Assembly: GCA_964526565.1 (NCBI GenBank)
Contig: CAZGMC010000021.1
Coordinates: 1-47,148, forward strand
DNA from: CAZGMC01 sp964526565
GTDB taxonomy: Bacteria; Pseudomonadota; Alphaproteobacteria; DSM-16000; Inquilinaceae
DNA length: 47,148 nt
Direction of reading: 5' to 3'
A model generated the notes under the pieces. It saw only the letters and a program-made list of their open reading frames with translations. It did no database searches and was not told the DNA's origin. Of this stretch, positions 7,933 to 16,371 are shown piece by piece (positions within the stretch are counted from its first letter, which is position 1; the number at the start of each line of letters is the position of its first letter). The translations under genes and the position numbers were made by a program.

Positions 7933-9372
7933 ATGCGTTGCATGCCCGCACGTATTGGCCAAGCGACCGCCGCCGTCGTGATGGCGGCAGTGGCGTATGG
8001 CCTGCCGGGCGACGGTCTCGGCGCGATGACACTGGTTGAGGCCGTTCGGTACGCGCTGACCACCAACCCCGAGATCGGCGAGGCGCAGGCCAACCGCATC
8101 GCCATCGACCACGAGCTGGCCCAGGCGCGCGGGCTCTATCTGCCGCAGGTCGACCTGGAAGCGGCGGTCGGCCCGGAATGGACCGACAACGTGACGACGG
8201 CGGCGCGCGGCGAGTCCGGCGGCGACTGGCAGCCGCGCTGGGAGCTGTCGCTCGTCCTGCAGCAGCGCATCTTCGACGGCTACGAGGCGCGCAGCGAGGT
8301 GGAGCGCCAGGCGGCGCGGGTCGACGCCGCGGCCTATCGGGTGCTGGAGCGGTCGGAGTTCATCGGCCTGGATGTCGTCCAGGCCTATCTCGATGTGCTG
8401 CGCAATGCCGAGCTGACCGAACTCGCCCGGCAGAACGTGCTGGTCCACCGGCAGATCCTGGGCGACGTGCTGCGCCTCGTCGACGCCGGTGAGGCCAGCA
8501 TTGCCGACGCCCAGCAGGCCGAGGAGCGCCTGTTCAACGCCGAGCGCATCGTCGTCGACTTTGAGCGCGATTTCGATGAGTCGCGCATCACCTATCTGCG
8601 CGTCATCGGCCAGCCGGCCGGCGAGCTGCTGCTGCCCGACCCGCCGACGGACGCCGTGCCGGCCGACCTGGAGACGGCCGTGGTCTTGGCCATGGAGAGC
8701 AACCCGACGATCCGGATCGGCCTGGCCGAGCTCGATGTCTCCTACGCCGAGTTCCGCGGCTCCGAAGCGCCGTTCTATCCCAGCGTGTCGCTGGAGAGCA
8801 CCGCCTCGATCAACGACAACGTCGACGGCCTGCTCGAGGAGGAGCGTCAGTTCAACGTGCTGCTGGTGGCCCGCTACCGGCTGTTCAACGGGTTCATCGA
8901 CCGCGCCAACCGTCAGGAGCAGGTCGCCCGCATCGACGAGGCGCGCCACCGGCTGGACCGGTTCCGCCGCGACGTGGAGGAGCTGGTCCGCCAGTCGTGG
9001 AATACGCTGCACGCGGCGATCCGTAACATTCCGGTGCTGGAGCGGCAGGTCCTGGCGTCGCGCCAGGTGGTCAGTTCCTACCGCGAGCAGTACGCCATCG
9101 GCGCCCGCACCCTGCTCGACGTGCTTGATGCCGAGAACGATCTGTTCAACGCCCGCGTCGCCCTGGCCAGCACGCGCTTTGCCGCCGTGTTCGGCCAGTA
9201 CCGGGTGCTGGCCAGCACCGGCACGCTGCTGCCGACTATGGGGCTGGAGGCGCCGGCCTCGGCCCGCGCCAATGCCCGCGACTTCGTCGGCGGCGTGACG
9301 GCGCCGCCGGTATCCCGGATCGAACTCGACGACGACCTCTATCCGCGGCGCCAAGACTGGGAGCGGCGCTGA
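7933..9372 (+). CDS. lapE: TolC-family outer-membrane channel of a Lap-type type I secretion system
   Basis: 479-residue outer-membrane efflux protein forming the exit duct for the ABC/MFP pair encoded downstream. The signal sequence is MRCMPARIGQATAAVVMAAV up to about residue 36 (GLGA|MTLVEAV). Each of two repeated halves has the OEP pattern: MTLVEAVRYALTTNPEIGEA opens the first and LETAVVLAMESNPTIRIGLA the second. LSLVLQQRIFDGYEARSEVE and VARYRLFNGFIDRANRQEQ mark the beta-barrel-to-helix transitions. YREQYAIGARTLLDVLDAEN is the strongly conserved C-terminal TolC signature. ATG 7933 is chosen for its RBS and signal peptide. It resembles the AggA/LapE group; the substrate is predicted to be a large RTX-type adhesin, but none is encoded in this window. 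Confidence 0.9.
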   Translation: MRCMPARIGQATAAVVMAAVAYGLPGDGLGAMTLVEAVRYALTTNPEIGEAQANRIAIDHELAQARGLYLPQVDLEAAVGPEWTDNVTTAARGESGGDWQPRWELSLVLQQRIFDGYEARSEVERQAARVDAAAYRVLERSEFIGLDVVQAYLDVLRNAELTELARQNVLVHRQILGDVLRLVDAGEASIADAQQAEERLFNAERIVVDFERDFDESRITYLRVIGQPAGELLLPDPPTDAVPADLETAVVLAMESNPTIRIGLAELDVSYAEFRGSEAPFYPSVSLESTASINDNVDGLLEEERQFNVLLVARYRLFNGFIDRANRQEQVARIDEARHRLDRFRRDVEELVRQSWNTLHAAIRNIPVLERQVLASRQVVSSYREQYAIGARTLLDVLDAENDLFNARVALASTRFAAVFGQYRVLASTGTLLPTMGLEAPASARANARDFVGGVTAPPVSRIELDDDLYPRRQDWERR

Positions 9373-9517
9373 AGCACCGACGCCGGACCGGACCGCCAGC
9401 CCCCGGCACCCAACCGGCACCCAACCGGCAGCCGGCGGCCGGCCCCGGTTCAAGGCAGGGCGGCTCGCTGAAATTGCGGACCATCGGGCGACAAACGTTC
9501 TATCTGATAGTCGGACA

Positions 9518-9535
9518 TTAACCCTTTCCGGTTAA
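9518..9535. promoter_or_regulatory. Inverted repeat upstream of lapB
   Basis: TTAACC-ctttcc-GGTTAA, a perfect 6-bp inverted repeat with a 6-nt spacer, lies 31 bp before the lapB start in the 194-bp gap after tolC. It is AT-rich against GC-rich flanks and symmetrical, so it looks like an operator or a leader hairpin. Function is inferred from position only. Confidence 0.4.
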
Positions 9536-9566
9536 AGTCCGTGCCGCGCAACTGCACGGCGGATCC

Positions 9567-12011
9567 ATGTTCGCTCCCGGCACTGCCGCCGCCGCACCGC
9601 CGGCCGCGGATGAAGAAACGCAGTGGGATCTCGGTCCTGGCGCTCCGGCCGGCGTGACCGCCCATGCGGATGACCCGCTGCTGAGCTGCCTGGTCGTGCT
9701 GACCCGGCACTTCGAGCGGCCGATGTCCGCCGATGCCCTGACCGCCGGCCTGCCGCTCAAGGACGGCCGCCTGACGCCCGACCTGTTCGGCCGCGCCGCC
9801 ATGCGCGCGGGCCTCGGCACTCGTCTTGCCAGGCGGCCGCTGTCGGGCATTCCCAACCTGGTGCTGCCGGCGGTCCTGTTGCTGGACGACCGGCGCGCCT
9901 GCGTCGTGCTGCGGCGCGAGGACGACGGCACGGCGACGGTCATCGACCCGCTTGCCGGCGACGGCGTCGCCCGCGTGCCCGTGGCCGACCTGGCGGCGGA
10001 CTATGCCGGGCACGCCCTGTTCGTGCGCCCCGAATACCGCTATGACGGCCGCCTGACCGAGGACGACCGGCCGCGCCCGCGGGCCTGGTTCTGGGGCACG
10101 ATCGGCCGGCTGTGGCCGACCTATGTGGAGGTCGTCCTGGCCGCGGCGCTGGTCAACGTGCTGGCCCTGGCGTCGCCGCTGTTCATCATGAACGTCTACG
10201 ACCGGGTGCTGCCCAACCAGGCCTTCGCCACGCTGTGGGTGCTGGCCGCCGGCGTCGCCATCGCGCTGGGCTTCGATTTCCTGCTCAAGACGCTGCGTGC
10301 GGCGCTGATCGATTCGGTCGGCCGGCGCGCCGACGTGCTGCTGGCCAGCCGCATTTTCGAGCAGGTGCTGAACATCCGCCTCAAGGCGCGGCCGGCTTCG
10401 ACCGGCGCGTTCGCCAACCAGTTGCGCGAGTTCGAGACGGTCCGCGAATTCTTCACCTCGGCGACGCTGGCGACGCTGACCGACGTCCTGTTCATCGGCC
10501 TGTTCGTGTTCATCATCTCGCTGATCGCCGGGCCGCTCGCCTGGATCCCGGCGATCGCCGCAGTGGCTGCCATCGTCATCGGCCTGATCGTGCAGATCCC
10601 GCTGGCGCGCAACATCCGGGCGACGCAGCGCGACGCCGCCCAGAAGCACGGCGTGCTGGTCGAGACGGTGAGCGGCCTGGACACCATCAAGAGCCTGGGC
10701 GCCGAGGGCAAGATGCAGCGCTCGTGGGAGCACTTCGTCGGCGCCACCTCGCGCACCGGGCAGCGGGCCCGCTTCTACCAGTCGCTGAGCCTGAACCTGA
10801 CCGGGCTGATCCAGCAGAGCGTCACCGTGTTCACCGTGATCGGTGGCGTCTACCTGGTCAGCGAGGGCGAGATGACCATGGGTGCGATCATCGCTGCGGT
10901 GATCCTGGGCGGGCGGGCGGTGGCACCGCTGACCGGCCTGGCCGCCACGCTGTCGCGGGTGCACCAGGCCGTCGCCGCCCTGGGCATGCTCAACGCCCTG
11001 ATGCGCATGCCGGTGGAGCGCCCGGCCGACCGCAGCGTCGTCAGCCGGCCCATCGGCGAGGGCCGCATCGAGTTCCGCGACGTCGGCTTTGCCTATCCCG
11101 GGACCAGGGTGCCGGTGCTGCGCGGCGTCTCGTTCAAGGTCGCGCCGGGCGAGCGGGTCGGCATCGTCGGCCGAGTCGGCTCAGGCAAGACCACCCTGGT
11201 GCGGCTGCTGATCGGCCTCTACGAGCCCGATGCCGGCGCCGTCCTGATCGACGGGGTCGACCTGCGCCAGTACCACCCGGCCGACGTGCGCCGCGGCGTC
11301 GGTCTGGTCATGCAGGACGTGATGCTGTTCCACGGCTCGGTGCGCGAGAACATCGCCCTCGGCGCGCCCCACGCCGACGACGCCATGGTGCTGCGCGCCG
11401 CCCGCCTGGCCGGGGTCGACGCCTTCGTCGGCGGCCATCCCGACGGCTACAACCTGTCGGTCGGCGAACGCGGCCAGAGCCTGTCCGGCGGCCAGCGCCA
11501 GGCCGTGGCGCTGGCCCGGGCGCTGCTGATGGACCCGCCGATCCTGGCGCTCGACGAGCCGACCAGCGCCATGGACAACCTTTCCGAGGAACAGTTCATA
11601 CGGCGCCTGGCAACCGTGCTGGCCCTCGGCCGGACGCTGCTGCTCAGCACCCATCGCGCCAGCCTGCTGCGGGTGGTCGACCGCCTGATCGTCCTCGATG
11701 AGGGCCGCGTCATCGCCGACGGGCCGCGCGACGCCGTCCTGGACAGCCTCAGGCAGGGCCTCAGGCCGAACGCTGCGCAGGCGCACGGGGCGGACAGCAC
11801 CGGCGCCGGCGGACCGGCCCCGGCCGGAGCCCCGGCCCCGGCTCCGGCCCCGGCTCCGGCCCCGGCTCCGGCCCCGGCCCGGCTCCGGCGGGCGACGGTG
11901 ACGGCGCGGGCCGCGGCACCGGCCGCGAGCGCCGGGGGTGGTGCTGCCGGGGACCGGACCGCCGGGGGCGACGGCCGCGACGGGAAGCGCGCCACGGAGG
12001 ATGGCACATGA
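9567..12011 (+). CDS. lapB: Type I secretion ABC transporter with C39-like domain (LapB family)
   Basis: Inner-membrane permease/ATPase (814 aa) powering export through the LapC/LapE conduit. The N-terminal C39-like region (about residues 35-155; DPLLSCLVVLTRHF, TATVIDPLAG) lacks the peptidase catalytic Cys, as expected for substrate-binding CLD domains of RTX exporters. The transmembrane domain (about 185-460) includes WPTYVEVVLAAALVNVLALA. The ATPase has Walker A GRVGSGKTT (from Gly535), signature SLSGGQRQ (638-645), Walker B ILALDEPT (659-666) and switch His696. A tail of about 90 residues beyond the family end is Ala/Pro-rich, partly from a 12-bp repeat. Its stop overlaps the lapC start (ATGA), so the two are translationally coupled. 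Confidence 0.93.
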   Translation: MFAPGTAAAAPPAADEETQWDLGPGAPAGVTAHADDPLLSCLVVLTRHFERPMSADALTAGLPLKDGRLTPDLFGRAAMRAGLGTRLARRPLSGIPNLVLPAVLLLDDRRACVVLRREDDGTATVIDPLAGDGVARVPVADLAADYAGHALFVRPEYRYDGRLTEDDRPRPRAWFWGTIGRLWPTYVEVVLAAALVNVLALASPLFIMNVYDRVLPNQAFATLWVLAAGVAIALGFDFLLKTLRAALIDSVGRRADVLLASRIFEQVLNIRLKARPASTGAFANQLREFETVREFFTSATLATLTDVLFIGLFVFIISLIAGPLAWIPAIAAVAAIVIGLIVQIPLARNIRATQRDAAQKHGVLVETVSGLDTIKSLGAEGKMQRSWEHFVGATSRTGQRARFYQSLSLNLTGLIQQSVTVFTVIGGVYLVSEGEMTMGAIIAAVILGGRAVAPLTGLAATLSRVHQAVAALGMLNALMRMPVERPADRSVVSRPIGEGRIEFRDVGFAYPGTRVPVLRGVSFKVAPGERVGIVGRVGSGKTTLVRLLIGLYEPDAGAVLIDGVDLRQYHPADVRRGVGLVMQDVMLFHGSVRENIALGAPHADDAMVLRAARLAGVDAFVGGHPDGYNLSVGERGQSLSGGQRQAVALARALLMDPPILALDEPTSAMDNLSEEQFIRRLATVLALGRTLLLSTHRASLLRVVDRLIVLDEGRVIADGPRDAVLDSLRQGLRPNAAQAHGADSTGAGGPAPAGAPAPAPAPAPAPAPAPARLRRATVTARAAAPAASAGGGAAGDRTAGGDGRDGKRATEDGT
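11835..11882. repeat. 12-bp tandem repeat in the lapB tail
   Basis: Three exact copies of gccccggctccg plus a changed fourth encode a run of Ala-Pro. The frame is kept because the unit is a multiple of three. Confidence 0.85.
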
Positions 12012-13363
12012 CCGCGCCGGCAGCCCCCGGCCGCCGCCGCCGGCCGCGCCGCCGCGCCGATTTCGACTATGCCGGCGACGTCGAGGCGGCGCTGTACCAG
12101 GGGCCACGCCTGGCCACCCATCTGCTGCTGCTGGCCATCGCCGCGCTGTTCGGCAGCGGCATCGCCTGGGCGTCGTGGGCGACGGTGGAGGAGGTGACGC
12201 GCGGCTCCGGCCGGGTCATTCCATCGCGGCAGATCCAGGTGGTGCAGACCCTGGAGCCCGGCATCGTCGAGGAGATCCTGGTCGCCGAGGGCGAGCTGGT
12301 CGAGCTGGGCCAGGTGCTGGTGCGCATCGACGACACCGGGTTCTCGTCGGAGCTGGGCGAGTTGCACGCCCAGCGGGCCGCCCTGCGCGCCGCCATCGCC
12401 CGCCTGACGGCGGAGGTGACGGGCGAGGCGGAGATCGACTTCCCGGCCGACCTGGAGGAGGAGTCGCTTGAGGTCATTGTGGACGAGCGCAGCCTGTTCG
12501 AGGCGCGCCGCCGCGAGCTCGACTCGCAGCTCGCCATCCTGCGCCAGCAGGCCGAGCAGCGCGAGCAGGAGCTGGAGGAGCTGCGCGGCACCGCCGAGCA
12601 GCAGGAGGGCAGCCTGGCCCTGGCGCGGCAGGAGCTGGGCGTCTACAGCGGCCTGTCGGCAGGCGTCGTGCCGCAGGTCGAGATCCTGCGCCTGCGCCGC
12701 GAGGTCAACGACCTGGAAGGTGCCCTGGAAGGCACCCGCCGCGCCATTCCGCGGGTCGAGTCGTCGATTCGCGAGGCCTATGAGCGGATCGAGGACCAGT
12801 ACCTCGGTTTTCGTGCCGAGGCGCAGCGCGAGATGAACCAGCGGCGCGCCGAGCTTGCCGTCATCACCCAGTCGCTGCGCGCCGCCCAGGACCGGGTGAC
12901 CCGCGCCGACATCCGCTCGCCCGTCAACGGCATCGTCAACCGGCTCAACGTCAACACCGTGGGCGGCGTCGTGCACCCCGGCATGACCATCGTCGAGATC
13001 GTGCCGCTGGAGGACTCGCTGCTCGTCGAGGCGCAGATCCGGCCGAGCGACGTGGCGTTCCTCAGGCCGGGCATGGCGGCGACGGTTAAGATCACCGCCT
13101 ACGACTACGCCATCTACGGCGGACTGCAGGGCGCGGTCGAACGCATCAGCGCCGACACCATCACCGACGAGGAGACGGGCGAGAGCTTCTACCGCGTCAT
13201 CGTGCGCACCGACGAGACCCACCTGGGCACGGCGGCCAACCCGCTGCCGATCATCCCCGGCATGATCGCCTCGGTGGACATCCTGACCGGCGAAAAGACC
13301 GTTCTCGACTACCTGCTCAAGCCGCTGGTGCGCGCCCGCAGCGAGGCGCTGAGGGAGCGCTGA
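12008..13363 (+). CDS. lapC: HlyD-family membrane fusion protein of the secretion system (LapC)
   Basis: Periplasmic adaptor (451 aa) linking LapB to the TolC-type channel. A short basic cytoplasmic end precedes one TM (about residues 37-58, LLLLAIAALFGSGIAWASWA). Next comes the split biotinyl-lipoyl domain: RGSGRVIPSRQIQVVQTLEP and GIVEEILVAEGELVELGQVL. Then a long alpha-hairpin of Glu/Arg/Leu coiled coil (about 115-290), the second half of the lipoyl fold (VTRADIRSPVNGIVNRLNV) and the beta-barrel domain ending in PGMIASVDILTGEKTVLDYL, the classic HlyD C-terminal signature. The start overlaps the lapB stop and follows cggagg. lapG begins 5 bp after its stop, so lapB-lapC-lapG clearly form one operon. 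Confidence 0.94.
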   Translation: MTAPAAPGRRRRPRRRADFDYAGDVEAALYQGPRLATHLLLLAIAALFGSGIAWASWATVEEVTRGSGRVIPSRQIQVVQTLEPGIVEEILVAEGELVELGQVLVRIDDTGFSSELGELHAQRAALRAAIARLTAEVTGEAEIDFPADLEEESLEVIVDERSLFEARRRELDSQLAILRQQAEQREQELEELRGTAEQQEGSLALARQELGVYSGLSAGVVPQVEILRLRREVNDLEGALEGTRRAIPRVESSIREAYERIEDQYLGFRAEAQREMNQRRAELAVITQSLRAAQDRVTRADIRSPVNGIVNRLNVNTVGGVVHPGMTIVEIVPLEDSLLVEAQIRPSDVAFLRPGMAATVKITAYDYAIYGGLQGAVERISADTITDEETGESFYRVIVRTDETHLGTAANPLPIIPGMIASVDILTGEKTVLDYLLKPLVRARSEALRER

Positions 13364-13368
13364 CGCCG

Positions 13369-14133
13369 ATGGCCGAGTACCGCACCGCCTCCGTCCCCGC
13401 CACCCGCGGCCTGCTTGCCGCGGCGGTGATGGCGCTGGCCGGGCTGGCTGCGGTCTTCGGTCTCGGCCTCACCGTCGCCGCCGGGTCGGCAATGGCCGGG
13501 CCGGCGGACGGCGCCGGCCGCACCATGGGCCTGTTCGGCTCGCTGGAGTTCAGGACCGGCAACCTGGCGGCGATCCGCCAGTGGGGCGCGGTGCTCGAGC
13601 GCATGGCGGACGAAGAGGCAACCATCGCCGCCTGCGACGAAGACATCCGGGCCTGCCCGTCGCCGCGGGTGGTGGCATGGCGGGCGCTGGTGCGGTCGCT
13701 GCAGGACCGGCATCCCTTGCGCCAGTTGCGCGAGGTCAATGCCTTCGTCAACAGCATCGTGCCCTACCGCATCGATGCCGAGAACTTCGGCATGTCCGAC
13801 TACTGGACCTCGCCGCTGGAGTTCCTGGCGAATGCCGGCGACTGCGAGGACTTCGCCATCCTCAAGTTCCGCACCCTGCAGGAACTGGGCTTCAGCAACG
13901 AACAGTTGCGCATCGCGGTGGTCAACGACACGGTGCGCAACCTGCCCCACGCCGTCCTGGTCGTCGAGCTGGAAGGGCGGACCTTCATCCTCGACAGCCT
14001 GATCGATGTGGTTGTGGGGCACGAGGCCCTGCGCCAGTACGTCCCGCAATACTCAGTCAATCGCACCCACCGCTGGGCGCACATCGCGACGCCCGAACTG
14101 GCGGCGCGGTTCTATGGTTCCCTGTCGCAATAG
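13369..14133 (+). CDS. lapG: LapG-type periplasmic transglutaminase-like cysteine protease
   Basis: Bacterial transglutaminase-like cysteine proteinase (Peptidase_C93, 254 aa). In Pseudomonas, LapG cuts the N-terminus of the surface adhesin LapA and frees the cell from a surface. A signal anchor (about residues 13-43) leads into the periplasm. The catalytic triad is visible: Cys159 in NAGDCEDFAILKF, His194 in NLPHAVLVV and Asp209 in FILDSLID, with spacings of 35 and 15 as in LapG. The helical front part (LREVNAFVNSIVPYRIDAEN) is also conserved. LapG normally requires calcium and is held inactive by the c-di-GMP receptor LapD. Here the next gene, 7 bp downstream, is an unusual HD-GYP-like membrane protein instead. 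The expected adhesin substrate is not in this window. Confidence 0.94.
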   Translation: MAEYRTASVPATRGLLAAAVMALAGLAAVFGLGLTVAAGSAMAGPADGAGRTMGLFGSLEFRTGNLAAIRQWGAVLERMADEEATIAACDEDIRACPSPRVVAWRALVRSLQDRHPLRQLREVNAFVNSIVPYRIDAENFGMSDYWTSPLEFLANAGDCEDFAILKFRTLQELGFSNEQLRIAVVNDTVRNLPHAVLVVELEGRTFILDSLIDVVVGHEALRQYVPQYSVNRTHRWAHIATPELAARFYGSLSQ

Positions 14134-14140
14134 ACCGGCC

Positions 14141-16210
14141 ATGATGACGATCTCTCACACCGATGCCAGCGCGCTGTTGTCCGACGACCTGCCGCAGGAA
14201 CAGCGCTCCGGGCGCCGCTGGACGCTGCTGTGGATGGCGCTCGGCATGATCGTGGTCGTGGCCGCGATCGCCTATGCCGGCGCCTTGATCGTGCAGCAGC
14301 GGCGGGCCGAAGTGATGGCCACGCTGGAATCGCGCCTGACGCTGCTGGCCGCGGGTGCGGTCGACGTGGTGGAAACCTGGCTGGCCGGCGTTGCCCACCT
14401 GCCGGCCCACCTCGTCAACAGCGACCAGTTCCGGCTGTTCGCCACCGAACTGCACCTGGCCGGCGCCGATTCGGACTTCGCCGCCCAGCTGGCAGCGCAG
14501 ACGCCGTACATGGCCGAGGCCTTGACCGAGTTCGTTCGCCAGTCCCCGGCCACCGCCGCCTACCTGCTCGGCGCCGACGGCAGCGTCAACCTGAGCAGCG
14601 CCGGCGCCCCGGAGCCCGATGCCGCGCAGCAGCGCCGGGCCGGCGACGCCGTCACCGGCAGCCGCGTCGTGTACGCGCCGCTGCGCGCCTTCGATGCCGG
14701 GGTCGTGCTCGACGTGTACCTGCCGGTGCGGGCGCTGCAGGGCTTCGATCCGGCGGCCGAGCCGGAGCCGGTCGGCGCGTTCCTGATGACGCTGCCGGTG
14801 CACGAGCGGCTGGCCGCGCTGCTGGCGGCCGATCCGCTGGCCGGGCCCGGCGAGCACCGGGTCATCGTGCAGCGCGACGACGACGGCTGGACGCGGCTGG
14901 ACGCCGTCGCCGGCCGGCTGACGGTGGCGGGGCTGAGCGACGTGCCCGCGGGGTTGGAGCCGGGGGCGCTGCTGGCCTTCGCCCCGCGCCCGGCCCTGGC
15001 CGGCGGCGGGACCGCCTTCTCCACCGGTCTGCCGGTGCCGAGCCTGCCCTGGCTGGTCGTGCAGGAGGCCGAACGGACCGCCGCCCTGGAGCCGGTGGCG
15101 GCGACGCGCTGGACCGTCATCGTCTTCGGCGCCCTGGCCCTGCTGTTCGTCGGCGGCCTGCTCGCTGCCCTCTGGTACAACGAGCAGAGTTCGCACAACC
15201 GGGCGCTGGCCACGCAGTTCCGGACGCTGGCCGGGCGCATCGAGGCGCACCGCCGGCTGCTCAGCGGCATCACCGGCTCGATCGACGAGTTCATCGGCCT
15301 GAAGCGGCTGGACCATACCTATGCCTGGGTCAACCAGGCCTTTGCCGAGGCGCTGGGGCGGCCGGTCGAGCAGGTGATCGGCCGCAGCGACGAGGACCTG
15401 TTCGGCCACGCCACGGCACGGCGTCTGGAGGCCCTGGACCGCGAGGCGCTGAAGCAGGGCGGCACGGCGCCGATCGAGCTCAAGGTCCATTTCGGCGACA
15501 CGTTGCGCCATCTGCAGATCACCAAGGTGCCGCTGCTGCGCGACGATGGCGGCGTCGACGGCGTCGTCTCGGTGAGCCGCGACGTGACCGAGCTGGTCGA
15601 GCAGCGCCGGCAGCGCGATGCCGTCGTGCGGCAGACGATGGACGCCCTGGTCCGCACCGTCGAGCTCAGCGACCCGCACCTGGCCGGCCATTCGCGCCTG
15701 CTCAGCGGGTTCAGCGGGCTGGTCGCCCGGCACATGGGACTGGCGCCGCGCGACGTTGCCACCCTGGAGTTGGCCGGCAACCTGTCGCAGATCGGCAAGC
15801 CCCTGGTGCCACGCGAGATCCTGACCAAGCCCGACCGCCTGACGCCGGGCGAGATCCAGGTCATGCAGACGCACATCGAGCACGCCGCCGAGATCCTCCG
15901 CCAGATCCCCTTCGACCTGCCGGTGCACGAGGCGGTCAGCCAGATGTACGAGCGGCTGGACGGGTCGGGCTATCCGCAGGGACTGGCCGGTGACGAGGTC
16001 AATCTGCTGGCCCGCATCCTGGGCATCTGTGATGTGTTCTGCGCGCGCATCCGGCCGCGGTCCTACCGCAGCGCCATCACGCCGGACTTCGCCCTGACCA
16101 TCCTGGCCGAGCACCCGGACAAGTACGACGCCGCGGCGGTGGCGGCCTTGCGCGAGGTGAGCCGATCCATTGAGGGCGAGAAGCTGCTGGCCACGGCCGC
16201 CGCCGCGTAG
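14141..16210 (+). CDS. Membrane PAS / degenerate HD-GYP protein, possible LapD substitute
   Basis: 689-residue two-TM protein. TM1 is about residues 27-51. A periplasmic domain of about 270 residues (Cache-like by layout, not firmly recognised) precedes TM2 at about 324-346. A PAS domain (about 370-485; KRLDHTYAWVNQAFAEAL, VSVSRDVTEL) and an HD-GYP-type domain (about 500-689) follow. His513, GHS (516-518), THIEHAAEIL, DGSGYP (607-612) and RILGICDVF keep the HD-GYP layout. However, the catalytic HD of LLHDIGK is Ser549-Gln550 (NLSQIGK) and the HHE before DGSGYP is Met-Tyr-Glu (602-604). It should therefore not be an active c-di-GMP phosphodiesterase. LapG is regulated in other bacteria by LapD, whose cytoplasmic GGDEF-EAL module is likewise inactive. 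By position this protein may do that job; this is inference. ATG 14141 (then 14144) fits TM1 and the 7-bp gap after lapG. Confidence 0.8.
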   Translation: MMTISHTDASALLSDDLPQEQRSGRRWTLLWMALGMIVVVAAIAYAGALIVQQRRAEVMATLESRLTLLAAGAVDVVETWLAGVAHLPAHLVNSDQFRLFATELHLAGADSDFAAQLAAQTPYMAEALTEFVRQSPATAAYLLGADGSVNLSSAGAPEPDAAQQRRAGDAVTGSRVVYAPLRAFDAGVVLDVYLPVRALQGFDPAAEPEPVGAFLMTLPVHERLAALLAADPLAGPGEHRVIVQRDDDGWTRLDAVAGRLTVAGLSDVPAGLEPGALLAFAPRPALAGGGTAFSTGLPVPSLPWLVVQEAERTAALEPVAATRWTVIVFGALALLFVGGLLAALWYNEQSSHNRALATQFRTLAGRIEAHRRLLSGITGSIDEFIGLKRLDHTYAWVNQAFAEALGRPVEQVIGRSDEDLFGHATARRLEALDREALKQGGTAPIELKVHFGDTLRHLQITKVPLLRDDGGVDGVVSVSRDVTELVEQRRQRDAVVRQTMDALVRTVELSDPHLAGHSRLLSGFSGLVARHMGLAPRDVATLELAGNLSQIGKPLVPREILTKPDRLTPGEIQVMQTHIEHAAEILRQIPFDLPVHEAVSQMYERLDGSGYPQGLAGDEVNLLARILGICDVFCARIRPRSYRSAITPDFALTILAEHPDKYDAAAVAALREVSRSIEGEKLLATAAAA

Positions 16211-16371
16211 GCTTGGGCGCCGCGTAGGCTTGGGCGCCGCGTAGGCTTGGGCGCCGCGTAGGCCCGGGCGCGGCGTAGGCCCGGGCGCGGCGTAGGCCCG
16301 GGCGCGGCGTAGGCCCGGGCGCGGCGCAGGTTCGGGCGCGGCTCAGGTTCGGGCGCCGCTCAGGCGGATGG
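16202..16371. repeat. 17-bp tandem repeat bridging two convergent 3' ends
   Basis: Nine full 17-bp units, the first reading gccgcgtaggcttgggc, run from 16202 to 16354, with a partial tenth to 16371. Copies 1-3 are identical; copies 4-7 change tt to cc, creating GCCCGGGC palindromes; copies 8-9 diverge further. The first unit supplies the TAG stop of the HD-GYP-like gene. The last supplies the TGA stop of the minus-strand amidase gene. A 17-bp unit is not a codon multiple and each plus-strand copy contains TAG. Confidence 0.95.

Noticed and set aside
16202..16371. CRISPR-like array
   Set aside because: Units are 17 bp head to tail with no spacers and no cas genes; it is a simple tandem repeat.
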